From assembly GCF_005670685.2 (NCBI RefSeq), contig NZ_CP062008.1, forward strand, positions 3,596,001 through 3,660,000: DNA of 64,000 bases, given 5' to 3'. A model generated the notes under the pieces. The model did no database searches and was not told the origin of the DNA. It saw only the letters and a program-made list of their open reading frames with translations. This DNA is from Mycolicibacterium mucogenicum DSM 44124 (GTDB lineage: Bacteria > Actinomycetota > Actinomycetes > Mycobacteriales > Mycobacteriaceae). A program made the translations under genes and the position numbers. Of the stretch, positions 34,921 through 46,267 are shown one piece after another. Position 1 is the stretch's first letter, and each line of letters begins with the position of its first letter.

Positions 34921-35720
34921 CACTGCGCCCTGCCGGCGCGGGCCGCCTTGTACCGCTCGGCATCGAAGAACTCGATGTCCCACGTGCCCTCGCCCATGGT
35001 GAGCACCGGTTCGATCGGCTCGATCTTCCGCTCGTCCTTGAGCAACTGACCGACCGTGCGGCCGTCCAGCGAGCTCAGTTGCGTCCACGTGGGCGGCAGC
35101 AGGAACGAATGCCCCTGCGCGAACTCCTCCAGTGCGGCCGCGGGCGTACGCCACGCGACGTGGTCGCTCTCGGTGTTGTTGCCGTCGGCGCGCTGGCCGG
35201 CCGGCAGGGCACCGACGAAGAAGAACGTGTCGTAGCGGCGGGTGCGTTCCTCTTTGGGGGTGATCCAGTTGGCCCACGGCCACAGCAGGTCCGCACGCAG
35301 CACCAGCTTCTCGCGGGCCAGGAACTCCCCGAACGACAGTTCACGGCTTTCCAGCGCGGCCCGGGATTCGTGGTAGACGGTCGCGTCGGAGACGATGCCG
35401 TCCGGATCGTCGGCCGGCCCGGCGAACAGCACGCCGGACTCCTCGAAGGTCTCTCGGGCGGCGGCGCACACCAGTGCGCCGGCCAACACGGGGTCGACGC
35501 CGAACTTCTCGGCCCACCAGGTGCGGTCGGGTCCGGTCCACGCGATGTCGGCATCGCGGTCGCGCTCGTCGACCCCACCGCCGGGGAAGACCGTCATGCC
35601 GCCGGCGAAGGCCATCGACATGGTGCGGCGCATGAGGAAGACCTCGATGCCGGGCGCGCCGTCGCGCACCAGCATCACGGTCGCGGCCGGCCTGGGATGC
35701 AGCGGGTCGAGTTCGGTCAT
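34920..35720 (-). CDS. Nudix hydrolase (Rv3040c type)
   Basis: A 266-aa Nudix protein. The split Nudix box begins [10 protein letters not shown] and ends [16 protein letters not shown] (REx2EExG), with a long loop between as in Nudt7/8/19-like CoA pyrophosphatases. The position beside a crotonase gene fits CoA-ester metabolism, but no CoA-specific motif is certain. Its ATG overlaps the ABC ATPase stop (ATGA). Confidence 0.88.
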   Translation of the reverse strand: MTELDPLHPRPAATVMLVRDGAPGIEVFLMRRTMSMAFAGGMTVFPGGGVDERDRDADIAWTGPDRTWWAEKFGVDPVLAGALVCAAARETFEESGVLFAGPADDPDGIVSDATVYHESRAALESRELSFGEFLAREKLVLRADLLWPWANWITPKEERTRRYDTFFFVGALPAGQRADGNNTESDHVAWRTPAAALEEFAQGHSFLLPPTWTQLSSLDGRTVGQLLKDERKIEPIEPVLTMGEGTWDIEFFDAERYKAARAGRAQ

Positions 35721-36607
35721 AAACGCCTCCTGTGCGCCGCGCGACTGCGGGTACGACGGGCGAAGTACCGCCCGTCGATGTACTCCAGGGCGATCGACTG
35801 ACCGAAGGCCTGGGAGAGATTCTCGGACGTGAGCACCTCGGGCAGCAGCCCCGAGGCGATCGCCTGCCCCTCGGAGAGCAGCAGGCAGTGCGTGAAGCCC
35901 TCCGGGATTTCCTCGACGTGGTGCGTGACCAGGACGGAGGCGGGTGCGTCGGCGTCGGCGGCCAGATCAGCCAGCCGGGCCACCAGCTCTTCCCGCCCGC
36001 CGAGGTCCAGTCCGGCCGCCGGCTCGTCGAGCAGCAGCAGCTCCGGGTCGGTCATGAGCGACCGGGCGATCAGCACCCGCTTGCGCTCACCCTCGGACAG
36101 CGTGCCGTAACGGCGGTCGGCGAGGTGTTCGGCGCCGATGCTCTCCAAGGTGTCCAGCGCGCGGTTGTAGTCGACGTCGTCGTACTGTTCGCGCCACCGG
36201 CCCAGCACGGCATAACCGGCGGAGACCACCAGGTCGCGCACCACTTCGTCGTCGGGTATCCGCTGTGCCAGCGCCGAACTGCTGAGCCCGATCCGCGACC
36301 GCAGCTCGGACATGTCGGTGCGGCCAAGCCGCTCGCCGAGGACGAACGCCGTGCCCGACGACGGATGCTCGACGGCGGCCGCCATGCGCAGCAGCGACGT
36401 CTTGCCCGCGCCGTTGGGACCGAGGACGACCCAGCGCTCATCGAGTTCCACCGACCAATCGATCGGGCCGACCAGGGTGGCACCGCCGCGGCGCAGTGTG
36501 ACGGCCGAGAATTCGATCAGGAGGTCGCCATCGACGGAGTCGATAAATTGGTCCGAGTCGGGCGGGACTTCTGGCCTTACGAGGTTGTCGTTGAGGGCGC
36601 CGGGCAC
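35717..36607 (-). CDS. ABC transporter ATP-binding protein (Rv3041c type)
   Basis: A 296-aa single NBD. Walker A is GPNGAGKTSLL, the signature LSEGERKRVLIARS, Walker B LLLLDEPAAGLD, and the H-loop VTHHVEE. No permease gene is adjacent, so it may act with a distant partner or as a soluble ABC ATPase. GTG 36607 is the only plausible start, because no ATG, GTG or TTG follows in frame before the conserved domain. This makes it overlap the yczE-like gene by 31 nt. Confidence 0.87.
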   Translation of the reverse strand: MPGALNDNLVRPEVPPDSDQFIDSVDGDLLIEFSAVTLRRGGATLVGPIDWSVELDERWVVLGPNGAGKTSLLRMAAAVEHPSSGTAFVLGERLGRTDMSELRSRIGLSSSALAQRIPDDEVVRDLVVSAGYAVLGRWREQYDDVDYNRALDTLESIGAEHLADRRYGTLSEGERKRVLIARSLMTDPELLLLDEPAAGLDLGGREELVARLADLAADADAPASVLVTHHVEEIPEGFTHCLLLSEGQAIASGLLPEVLTSENLSQAFGQSIALEYIDGRYFARRTRSRAAHRRRL

Positions 36608-37284
36608 TCGCTCATCGTAGCCACGGCAGGTTCGGCCGCCCGGTCCCCCACCACGTGCGCCCATCCGCTGGCCGCGAGCCACCGGGTCGGGGTGCACCGC
36701 AGCACCAGTTGCACCAGCGGCCCAATCCCCAAGGCGTACACGACGGTTCCGACGCCGACGGTGCCGCCCAGCAGCCAGCCAGTGGCCAGCACCGTCACCT
36801 CGATGCCGGTGCGGACCAGTCGCACCGACCATCCGGTCCGGGCCACCAGCCCGGTCATCAGTCCGTCGCGCGGACCCGGCCCCATCCCGGCACCGATGTA
36901 CATCACCGTGCTCACGGCGTTGAGCACCACGGCGCCGACCATCATCGCAGTGCGCACCGGCAGCGTCGTCGGCTGCGGCAGCACCATCAGGGCGGCGTCG
37001 ACCACGACGGAAATGACGATGACGTTCGCGACGGTGCCGACGCCCGGCCGGTTCCGCAGCGGGATCCAGCCGAGCAGCACCACGACGCCGACGAGCGCCG
37101 TGGCACCACCGATGGTCAGCCCGGTGTGCTTGGCCAGGCCCTGGTGGAAGACGTCCCACGGGTCCAGGCCCAGGCCGGCCCGCACGAACAGTGCCATCGA
37201 CAGGCCGTAGCCGCTCAGGCCCGCCAGCAGCAGCACCGAGCGGATTGTCAGGCCGGTCGCACTGACGCGTTTACCCGCTGCCAT
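36577..37284 (-). CDS. YczE/YitT-like integral membrane protein
   Basis: A 235-aa protein with about five or six membrane segments (SVLLLAGLSGYGLSMALFV, LVGVVVLLGWIPL, VANVIVISVVVDAALMVL, MMVGAVVLNAVSTVMYIGAGM, VLATGWLLGGTVGVGTVVYALGIG). It contains GLDPWDVFHQGLA and GPRDGLM, hallmarks of the YczE family. These proteins are typically controlled by a divergent MocR regulator, as here; transport of a vitamin B6-related compound has been proposed but not proven. ATG 37284 overlaps the stop of the small ORF upstream. Confidence 0.87.
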   Translation of the reverse strand: MAAGKRVSATGLTIRSVLLLAGLSGYGLSMALFVRAGLGLDPWDVFHQGLAKHTGLTIGGATALVGVVVLLGWIPLRNRPGVGTVANVIVISVVVDAALMVLPQPTTLPVRTAMMVGAVVLNAVSTVMYIGAGMGPGPRDGLMTGLVARTGWSVRLVRTGIEVTVLATGWLLGGTVGVGTVVYALGIGPLVQLVLRCTPTRWLAASGWAHVVGDRAAEPAVATMSECPAPSTTTS

Positions 37285-37427
37285 CACCGGTGGTCCTGGA
37301 AGCGAGCGCGGATGGCGTCCAGTTCGTGACGCACCCGCGCGGCATCCAGATCACGGACATCGGCGCGGTTGTCGCGCCTCGACCGCGCGCGCTTCTCAGC
37401 CAGTTTTGATAGCCAGTTCGTTCGCAT
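37284..37427 (-). CDS. Small basic protein, 47 aa, coupled to the yczE-like gene
   Basis: An ORF MRTNWLSKLAEKRARSRRDN... ending FQDHR, rich in Arg and Asp and predicted to be helical. Its TGA overlaps the membrane protein's ATG (TGATG), a strong coupling signal. Two AACTGGCT operator half-sites fall within its first codons. It may be a regulatory or accessory peptide of the membrane protein, or only a translated leader. No family was recognised. Confidence 0.55.
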   Translation of the reverse strand: MRTNWLSKLAEKRARSRRDNRADVRDLDAARVRHELDAIRARFQDHR

Positions 37428-37487
37428 GACACCAGTTTTCCGGCCAACTGGCTTGCCATTCAATAGCCAGTTGCCCGATACTGGCTT
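37398..37487. promoter_or_regulatory. MocR operator array (AGCCAGTT repeats)
   Basis: Half-sites: AGCCAGTT at 37398-37405, 37411-37418 and 37465-37472, CACCAGTT at 37430-37437, and inverted AACTGGCT at 37446 and TACTGGCT at 37479. Sites 37465-37472 and 37479-37486 form AGCCAGT-N8-ACTGGCT, just before the regulator's ATG. Two direct repeats at 13-bp spacing plus an inverted site are typical of MocR operators. Confidence 0.75.
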
Positions 37488-37489
37488 CA

Positions 37490-38941
37490 ATGTCGATCGA
37501 GATGTCAGCCAGATCACTTGACGAAGTCCTTCTGGCACGCGAATTGGGCAACTGGCGCACGTCCAGCCTCAGTGGCCCCGCCTATCTGGGCCTGGCCGAC
37601 GCCATCCGCCTGCTCATCGTCGACGGCCGGCTCCCCGTCGGCGCCCGGTATCCGAGCGAACGCGCGCTGGCCGACGCCCTGCGCGTCTCCCGTACCACCG
37701 TCACCGCGGCCTATGCCCAGCTGCGCGAGGACGGCTACCTCAACGCCCGCCGCGGCGCCCGCAGCACCACGGCCCTGCCGCCCACCGCGCTCACGGCCAG
37801 TCCGGCACCCCTCGTCCGAACCGGCACGCTGAGCCTGGCCGACGCCGCGCCCTCCGCGCCGGCGGCCGCCACCCTCGAGGCGTTCGCGCGCGCCGCCCAG
37901 CGCGTGGCGCCGCATCTGCACGACCTCGGCATCGAACTCACCGGCGTCGCCGAGCTTCGCCGGGCCATCGCCGAAAGATATTGCGCCAGAGGTCTTCCCA
38001 CCGATCCGGACGAGATCATGGTGACCACCGGGGCGCTCCACGCGATCAATCTCGTGCTGGCCACCTACGCCCGCCCGGGCGACCGCGTGCTGATCGAGCA
38101 GCCGACGTACCACGGCGCCATCTCGCTCATCGCGGCCTCCGGCGCCCGGCCGGTGCCCGTCAGCATGGCCGAAGACGGCTGGGAACTGGATGCCGTGCAG
38201 GCCGCCATGCGGCAACTGGCCCCCACCCTGGCCTATCTGATCGTCGACAACCACAACCCGACCGGGCTGAGCCTGCCGGCCGCGGGGCGCGAGCGCCTCG
38301 CCCGCATCATCTCCGAGACCCGGACCCGCACCATCATCGACGAAACCATCTGCGACATCTGGCTGGACGAGCCGCTGCCGCCGCCGCTGGCCTCCTACCT
38401 GGAGAGCCGCCGCGACCTGGTGATCACCGTCGGCTCGATGTCGAAGTCGTTCTGGGGCGGCCTGCGGGTCGGCTGGATTCGCGCCGAACGGTCCACCCTG
38501 GCCGCCATCGCCGCGGTGCGGCCGACCATCGACCTCGGCACCGCGATCGTCGAACAACTGGCGTCGGCCGACCTGCTCCGGCAGGCCGACACCGTCCTGC
38601 CCGCCCGTCGCGACATGTTGCGCGCCCGGCGTGAGCTGGTGAGTTCGCTTCTGCAGGAACAACTCCCGGACTGGACGGCCAGCCCGTGCCACGGCGGCAT
38701 GTCGATGTGGATGCGGCTGCCCGCACCCATGAGTTCAGCACTGTCCGCCGCGGCGTCCCGGATGGGCCTCGTCATCCCCGCCGGGCCACGCTTCGGGGTC
38801 GACGGCACGCTGGAGCGCTTCATCCGCGTGCCCTTCACCCAGCCCGAGGAGCGCCTGCACCAGTCGGTCGCGGTGCTGGCTCAGGCGTGGCGCGGCGTCA
38901 CCGGCGTGGGTACGCCGGACGCGCACGCCCTCGTTGTCTGA
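37490..38941 (+). CDS. MocR-family regulator (GntR helix-turn-helix fused to aminotransferase domain)
   Basis: A 483-aa PLP-dependent regulator. The winged helix spans about 28-95 (LADAIRLLIVDGRLPVGARYPSERALADALRVSRTTVTAAYAQLREDGYL). A linker follows, then an aspartate-aminotransferase fold from about 130 with IVDNHNPTG, TIIDETICDIWLDE and the PLP lysine K319 (SMSKSFWGG). It probably activates or represses the divergent small-ORF/yczE operon through the AGCCAGTT array. TTGCCA at 37454 with a 17-18 nt spacer points to initiation near the ATG, so it may be leaderless. Confidence 0.93.
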   Translation: MSIEMSARSLDEVLLARELGNWRTSSLSGPAYLGLADAIRLLIVDGRLPVGARYPSERALADALRVSRTTVTAAYAQLREDGYLNARRGARSTTALPPTALTASPAPLVRTGTLSLADAAPSAPAAATLEAFARAAQRVAPHLHDLGIELTGVAELRRAIAERYCARGLPTDPDEIMVTTGALHAINLVLATYARPGDRVLIEQPTYHGAISLIAASGARPVPVSMAEDGWELDAVQAAMRQLAPTLAYLIVDNHNPTGLSLPAAGRERLARIISETRTRTIIDETICDIWLDEPLPPPLASYLESRRDLVITVGSMSKSFWGGLRVGWIRAERSTLAAIAAVRPTIDLGTAIVEQLASADLLRQADTVLPARRDMLRARRELVSSLLQEQLPDWTASPCHGGMSMWMRLPAPMSSALSAAASRMGLVIPAGPRFGVDGTLERFIRVPFTQPEERLHQSVAVLAQAWRGVTGVGTPDAHALVV

Positions 38942-38959
38942 GGTGGGCTGAAGCGAGAC

Positions 38960-39271
38960 TTACTGCTGGCTCTGGATCAGGCCGATGCAGGTGCCGATGT
39001 GCTCGGGCGTGCAGGGAATGCCGTTGACCGTCTGCAGGCCGCCGACCGACTGGGTGATCTGCGCGCCCGTCCCGCTGTTGGACGTCTGCGGCGGCACCGC
39101 CTGCGGGCCGCTGCCATTCGCCGTGCCCTTGACGCACACGCCTTCGAAGTGGCTCGGCACGGTCCCCCAGGGGCACGCGTAGGCGGGCGCGGCCGCCGTC
39201 ACCGATACGACCGACAAGGGGCCGGCGACCAACGCGACAGCACTCACACCAACCAGAACCGCACGCTTCAT
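38960..39271 (-). CDS. Small secreted protein with four cysteines
   Basis: A 103-aa exported protein. The signal peptide KRAVLVGVSAVALVAGPLSVVSVTAAAPAYA is followed by a mature domain of about 72 residues. Cysteines lie in ACPWG, GVCVKG, IPCTPEH and GTCIGL, enough for two disulfides. Gln/Ser/Thr-rich middle. Similar short secreted proteins of unknown role are frequent in mycobacteria. ATG 39271 is chosen to give a complete signal peptide. Confidence 0.75.
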   Translation of the reverse strand: MKRAVLVGVSAVALVAGPLSVVSVTAAAPAYACPWGTVPSHFEGVCVKGTANGSGPQAVPPQTSNSGTGAQITQSVGGLQTVNGIPCTPEHIGTCIGLIQSQQ

Positions 39272-39365
39272 GTCACCATCTCCCACACGCTTACGCAGCA
39301 AATCAATATCAATAGTCACCACTGTAACGCGACAGCGGTCCCGGCGTGCCCTCGCCAGGGAATCC

Positions 39366-40607
<1,242 letters not shown>

Positions 40608-40627
40608 TTAGGTCCCCTAACGCAGAA

Positions 40628-40652
40628 CCGCCCGCGCCTTAGGCGCGGGCGG
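40628..40652 (-). terminator. Hairpin terminator after ctaD
   Basis: CCGCCCGCGCC / GGCGCGGGCGG, an 11-bp perfect stem with a TTA loop, 12 nt past the ctaD stop. No T run follows on the minus strand. Confidence 0.75.
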
Positions 40653-40664
40653 GTCGGCTGATTT

Positions 40665-42431
<1,767 letters not shown>

Positions 42432-42573
42432 TTATCCCCCATCGCACAGCCTTGCGGCGAGGGTCCTACAAACTGTCGTAATTGGCTGGACCGGCCGCTG
42501 ACCCCGGCGTGGCGCCGGCGCCCGCGACCGCGCCTCATCTGGGCCTGACGGCGCGAGTGTTACCGTCGGCCAC

Positions 42574-43677
42574 GTGCAGTTTCCGACTCCCCGTACCCGG
42601 CTGTCCAGCGCAAGCGCGGCGGTTCTCACCGCCCTGTGCGCGACGGCCGCGACCGTCCTGACGGGCTGTTCGGGACACACCAGCGAACCTCAGGCAGCGA
42701 ACTCGGCGCCCATCACCAGCACCACCCGTATCGCCACCGCGGGCGTGCTGGGCAACCAGCGCCGGCCCGACGACTCGTGCGCGCCCACCCCGGCAGCGCT
42801 CGATGAGGGTCCCCCGACCCGTCAGGTGCACCACGCCGCCGGCGCCACCGACGTCAACGCGGACCCACAGCGCATCGTTGTGCTCTCGGGCACCGCGCTC
42901 GACGCGCTGTGCGCGCTGGGACTGCAGTCCCGTGTCGTCGCTGCGGCGACCGCGACGGATTCGTCGGGCCAGACGTCATACCTGGGCACCGTCATCCACA
43001 ACGTGCCGGCGGCCGGGACGCGTGGCGCACCCGACATGGCGGCGGTCAAGGCCGCCAACCCTGATCTGATCATCGGCTCGCAGGTGTCGGCGACGTCGGA
43101 CACCTACGGCGCGTTGTCGGCGATCGCGCCGACGGTGCTCACCGGGCCGTCCGGCGCGGCCTGGCAGGACGATCTGCGGATGGTCGGGGCGGCGACCGGC
43201 CGCGGTGCCGCCGCGGGCGCACTGGTCGACGGTTTCAACGCCGACGCCACCAGGGTCGGCGGGCAGAACGACGCCTCGCACTTCCAGGTGTCGGTGGTGC
43301 AGCTGACCGAGGGCACCCTGCGCATCTTCGGCGCCAACAACTTCCCGGGCAGCGTGCTGGCCCGCATCGGCGCGGATCGTCCTGCGCCACAACGATTCAC
43401 CGACAAGCCCTACCGCGAGATCGACATCTCGAAGCTGGGGCCCGGCACCGATTTCTCGGCGGCCGACGGTGACATCGTCTACATGACGTTCGAGTCACCG
43501 GCGGCCAAGGACAAGGCCGCCGTGTTGCTCGACAGCCCGGCCTGGAAGAAGCTCGCCGCCACGCGCGACAACCGGGTGTTCGTGGTGAACAACGAGGTGT
43601 GGCAGACCGGTCAGGGCATCGTGGCGGCCCGCGGCATGCTCGACGACCTGCACTGGCTCAACGCGCCCATCAACTAG
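42574..43677 (+). CDS. fecB: Periplasmic siderophore-binding lipoprotein FecB-type
   Basis: A 367-aa class III solute-binding lipoprotein. The signal ends in the lipobox LTGC at about residue 32. The binding-protein core begins IVVLSGTALDALCALGL and includes APDMAAVKAANPDLIIGSQ. FecB in mycobacteria (Rv3044) binds siderophore-like ligands and affects envelope integrity. GTG 42574 starts the signal peptide. The stop is immediately followed by the oppositely oriented oxygenase stop, with no spacer. Confidence 0.92.
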   Translation: MQFPTPRTRLSSASAAVLTALCATAATVLTGCSGHTSEPQAANSAPITSTTRIATAGVLGNQRRPDDSCAPTPAALDEGPPTRQVHHAAGATDVNADPQRIVVLSGTALDALCALGLQSRVVAAATATDSSGQTSYLGTVIHNVPAAGTRGAPDMAAVKAANPDLIIGSQVSATSDTYGALSAIAPTVLTGPSGAAWQDDLRMVGAATGRGAAAGALVDGFNADATRVGGQNDASHFQVSVVQLTEGTLRIFGANNFPGSVLARIGADRPAPQRFTDKPYREIDISKLGPGTDFSAADGDIVYMTFESPAAKDKAAVLLDSPAWKKLAATRDNRVFVVNNEVWQTGQGIVAARGMLDDLHWLNAPIN

Positions 43678-44715
43678 TCAGCCCGCGCCCTGCAACGCCT
43701 GCTGGCCGAACTGTCCCAGTTCCAGTGAGCCGTCGGGCAGTACCAGTTCGCCCGACTCGATGCGCTGTCGCAGGTAGGCGAACGTCTGCGCGGTCTGGGC
43801 GAACAGGTGCTCACCGGCACGCAGCGCCGGGCGCGGCTTGGCATCCGGCGAAGCGAACTGCGGCAGCGGTTTCACCTCGGTGTGGTAGTCGACGTTGAAG
43901 AACAGCGGGAACGAGTACCGCTCCTCGGCGACCTTGCGGACGCGGTGGCTGGTGGCCACGAACGCGCCGTTGGTCCACAGCTCCAGCAGGTCCCCGACAT
44001 TGACGACGAACGTCCCGTCGACCGGCGGTACGTCGATCCACTCGCCCGCGCCGTTGAGCACCTCGAGGCCGGGGGCCGTCGGCTTGAGCAGGGTGAAGCA
44101 TTCGTAGTCGGTGTGCGCGCCGATCCCGATGCTGTCGTGGGCGTCCGGGTTGTACGGATAGTGGATGAGCCGCAGCTGGCTCGGGGTCTTGGTGGCATGC
44201 CGGGAGAAGACCTCGGGATCCTCACCGAGGGCGACGGCGAACGCCCACAGCAGCCGCTGCCCCACGGCCAGCACCGCCTGGTAGTAGGCGGTCACCGCGT
44301 CGGCGAAGCCGGGTAGGTCCGGCCACGCGTTGGGGCCCAGCATGGGATTGCCGGCCAGGTAATCCGGGTCGTCGGCGGGCAGGTCCAGCGCGGTGTCGAA
44401 CGCTTCCTTCAGATCCGGGACGGTGCCCTCCAGGCCCTCCTCGCCGACCGGCACATACCCGCGGTGACAGCGGGACAGCCCGATGTAGTTGCGCATCTTT
44501 TCTTCCACCGGCAGCGCGAAGTACTCCTTCACCGCCGCCAGCATCGCGCTGAACAACGACTCATCGATGCCGGTGCCGCTGATGTAGAAGAAGCCGACGT
44601 CGGCCGCCGCCCGGCCCAGCTCGGCGGCCACGCGGTGCTGCTCGGCACGCTCGGGTGACGACAATCCGCTGATGTCGATGATCGGCACCGACGTGAATGA
44701 CGTTACGCCACTCAT
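43678..44715 (-). CDS. 2-oxoglutarate/Fe(II)-dependent oxygenase (isopenicillin N synthase-like)
   Basis: A 345-aa oxygenase. The N-terminal DIOX_N segment is SVPIIDISGL. The iron triad is H-x-D in GAHTDYECFTLL plus the distal H in VATSHRVRKV, and 2-oxoglutarate is held by the R-x-S in ERYSFPLFF. It is last in the ureide operon and overlaps the preceding stop (ATGA). Such enzymes hydroxylate or demethylate small molecules, e.g. xanthine or methylated ureides. The position suggests conversion of an unusual purine-derived substrate, by inference. Confidence 0.9.
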   Translation of the reverse strand: MSGVTSFTSVPIIDISGLSSPERAEQHRVAAELGRAAADVGFFYISGTGIDESLFSAMLAAVKEYFALPVEEKMRNYIGLSRCHRGYVPVGEEGLEGTVPDLKEAFDTALDLPADDPDYLAGNPMLGPNAWPDLPGFADAVTAYYQAVLAVGQRLLWAFAVALGEDPEVFSRHATKTPSQLRLIHYPYNPDAHDSIGIGAHTDYECFTLLKPTAPGLEVLNGAGEWIDVPPVDGTFVVNVGDLLELWTNGAFVATSHRVRKVAEERYSFPLFFNVDYHTEVKPLPQFASPDAKPRPALRAGEHLFAQTAQTFAYLRQRIESGELVLPDGSLELGQFGQQALQGAG

Positions 44716-45257
44716 GAATTCACATTCCCTTCCGAGTTGTCCACCGTCCAGTGCACGCCGTTGGCCTGGATTTCGTCGCCGACAGAAGCCATGTCGGCAA
44801 AGTCGATACCGAGGGCTCGCTGCTCGTCGCCGCCCACGGTGCCGAGCACCACCTGAGTGCCGTCGGCCCAGCCGAACATCGTGCCGACCCGGACCAGTAG
44901 CGCCGATGCTCCGGCGGGCCCGGACAAGTACAGCGCGCCCGTCGGCCCCGCGTCGCCGGAGTCGCGGACCCAATGCTCGATGTAGTGCTCATGCACGCCG
45001 GTCTCGACGAGAACGTCACCCTCCCAGTGCATTACGCCGGCGTCGGGATGCGGGCCCGGCGTCGTGATGTCGAAGTCTCGATGCCACTCGAAGACGTCGC
45101 CGTCCTGGTGCAGGGTGCCCGCGAAGCCGCGGGAGTCCACGTAGGCCGTCAGGCTCTGCAGCCACAGCACCCCCGGTTCGGCGTCGCGCGTGCCGTCGAC
45201 CTCGATCAACAGCGTGCGGCGCCAGAGGCCGGCGCAGTCGGTCAGCAGTGGTGTCAC
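44712..45257 (-). CDS. Conserved protein of unknown function in the ureide operon
   Basis: A 181-aa soluble protein, probably a beta-barrel: alternating strands such as GLWRRTLLIEVDG, FEWHRDFDI, GVMHWEGDVLVETGVHEHYIEHW and HWTVDN. Histidines in HEHYIEH could bind metal. It is not recognisably AllA, although that ureidoglycolate lyase has a similar length. It lies between allantoicase and the oxygenase with 4-nt overlaps on both sides. The pathway otherwise lacks a visible enzyme for ureidoglycolate, so this is one candidate. Confidence 0.6.
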   Translation of the reverse strand: MTPLLTDCAGLWRRTLLIEVDGTRDAEPGVLWLQSLTAYVDSRGFAGTLHQDGDVFEWHRDFDITTPGPHPDAGVMHWEGDVLVETGVHEHYIEHWVRDSGDAGPTGALYLSGPAGASALLVRVGTMFGWADGTQVVLGTVGGDEQRALGIDFADMASVGDEIQANGVHWTVDNSEGNVNS

Positions 45258-46267
45258 GACGATTCCTCCCAGTTGTGCTGCAGCATCCGCAGTCCGTCAA
45301 CGGTGGACACTCCTATTGCCCGCACCCGCGCGATCCCGCCGTCCGGGTAGGCCTGTACGCGCAGTGCCGCCACGTCGGGCACGTCGACCGCGAACACCTG
45401 GCGCGCATCGGCGAGCAGTCGCGTCCGCGGCAGCACCGGAACGTCGAAAGCGACCATCCCCCAACCATGTTCCCGATCGGGACGGCTACGACTGCCCAGC
45501 ACCGACACCTCCAGGCTGGCGTTGAACACGAAGTACGAGGTGTCGACCTCGATGCGGCGCAGGTCAGCGGGGGCGGCGAACGACACGATCACCGCGTCAT
45601 GGGTGTCCGGTCCGACGTCACGGCGTCGGCGTGCCTCCCACCCGTCACCCATGTTGTGCGGCCGGTTCGGCAGGATCAGCGACGTGGCACTGGAATAGAA
45701 GCTGTCACTGCACCATTCGACCCGGCCACCGTTTTCGAGGCCGGACACCTCGACGGTGACATCGCTCCAGGACGCGGGGTCCGGCACCACGTCGCCGTAG
45801 GCCCGCAGCCGGGCGACGCCGCCGTCGGACTGCAACCGCAGCCGTAGATGCGTCCACCGCCTGCGGTCCGCGACGGCCAGCAGATTGTGCGAATCAGCCT
45901 TGAGCACAGTGGGTTCCAGTATCGGCGTCCAGGCCACGGCGGGGTCTGTCGGATCGTCGGTGCGCGCCAGCACGCAGGCGTCCACCGCGCAGCCACTCGG
46001 GTGATTGCCCGAGAAGAACCGGGTGTCCACGTCGATGGTGCGCAGCCGGCCGGGTGTCCCCAGCCGGATGATCGCCCAGTCTCCGGCCCGGCCGGCGTGG
46101 CGGCGCGTCTCCCAGCCGTCCACCACTTCGCCGCGCAGGTCGAAAGTTCCGGGCACAAAGGCGGGTTCGGCCGGGTCGACGAGTCGCTCCTTGAATCCGA
46201 AGGATTCGTCACTGGCGGCCACCACGCTGCCGCCGACGAGGCGCGAGGCGAGATCGACGTCGGTCAT
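45254..46267 (-). CDS. alc: Allantoicase
   Basis: A 337-aa enzyme that hydrolyses allantoate to ureidoglycolate and urea. It has two jelly-roll allantoicase repeats, each with the family elements: DGWETRRHAGRAGDWAIIRLGTPGRLRTIDVDTRFFSGNHP in the first, and DGWEARRRRDVGPDTHDAVIVSFAAPADLRRIEVDTSYF in the second. Length is normal (about 335-350). ATG 46267 overlaps the racemase stop. With the allantoinase two genes upstream, it defines the operon as allantoin catabolism. Confidence 0.94.
   Translation of the reverse strand: MTDVDLASRLVGGSVVAASDESFGFKERLVDPAEPAFVPGTFDLRGEVVDGWETRRHAGRAGDWAIIRLGTPGRLRTIDVDTRFFSGNHPSGCAVDACVLARTDDPTDPAVAWTPILEPTVLKADSHNLLAVADRRRWTHLRLRLQSDGGVARLRAYGDVVPDPASWSDVTVEVSGLENGGRVEWCSDSFYSSATSLILPNRPHNMGDGWEARRRRDVGPDTHDAVIVSFAAPADLRRIEVDTSYFVFNASLEVSVLGSRSRPDREHGWGMVAFDVPVLPRTRLLADARQVFAVDVPDVAALRVQAYPDGGIARVRAIGVSTVDGLRMLQHNWEESS

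Noticed and set aside
35717..37159. A 480-aa ATPase with a long N-terminal extension
   Set aside because: The first 184 residues are the reverse-frame shadow of the membrane protein gene; GTG 36607 is the real start.
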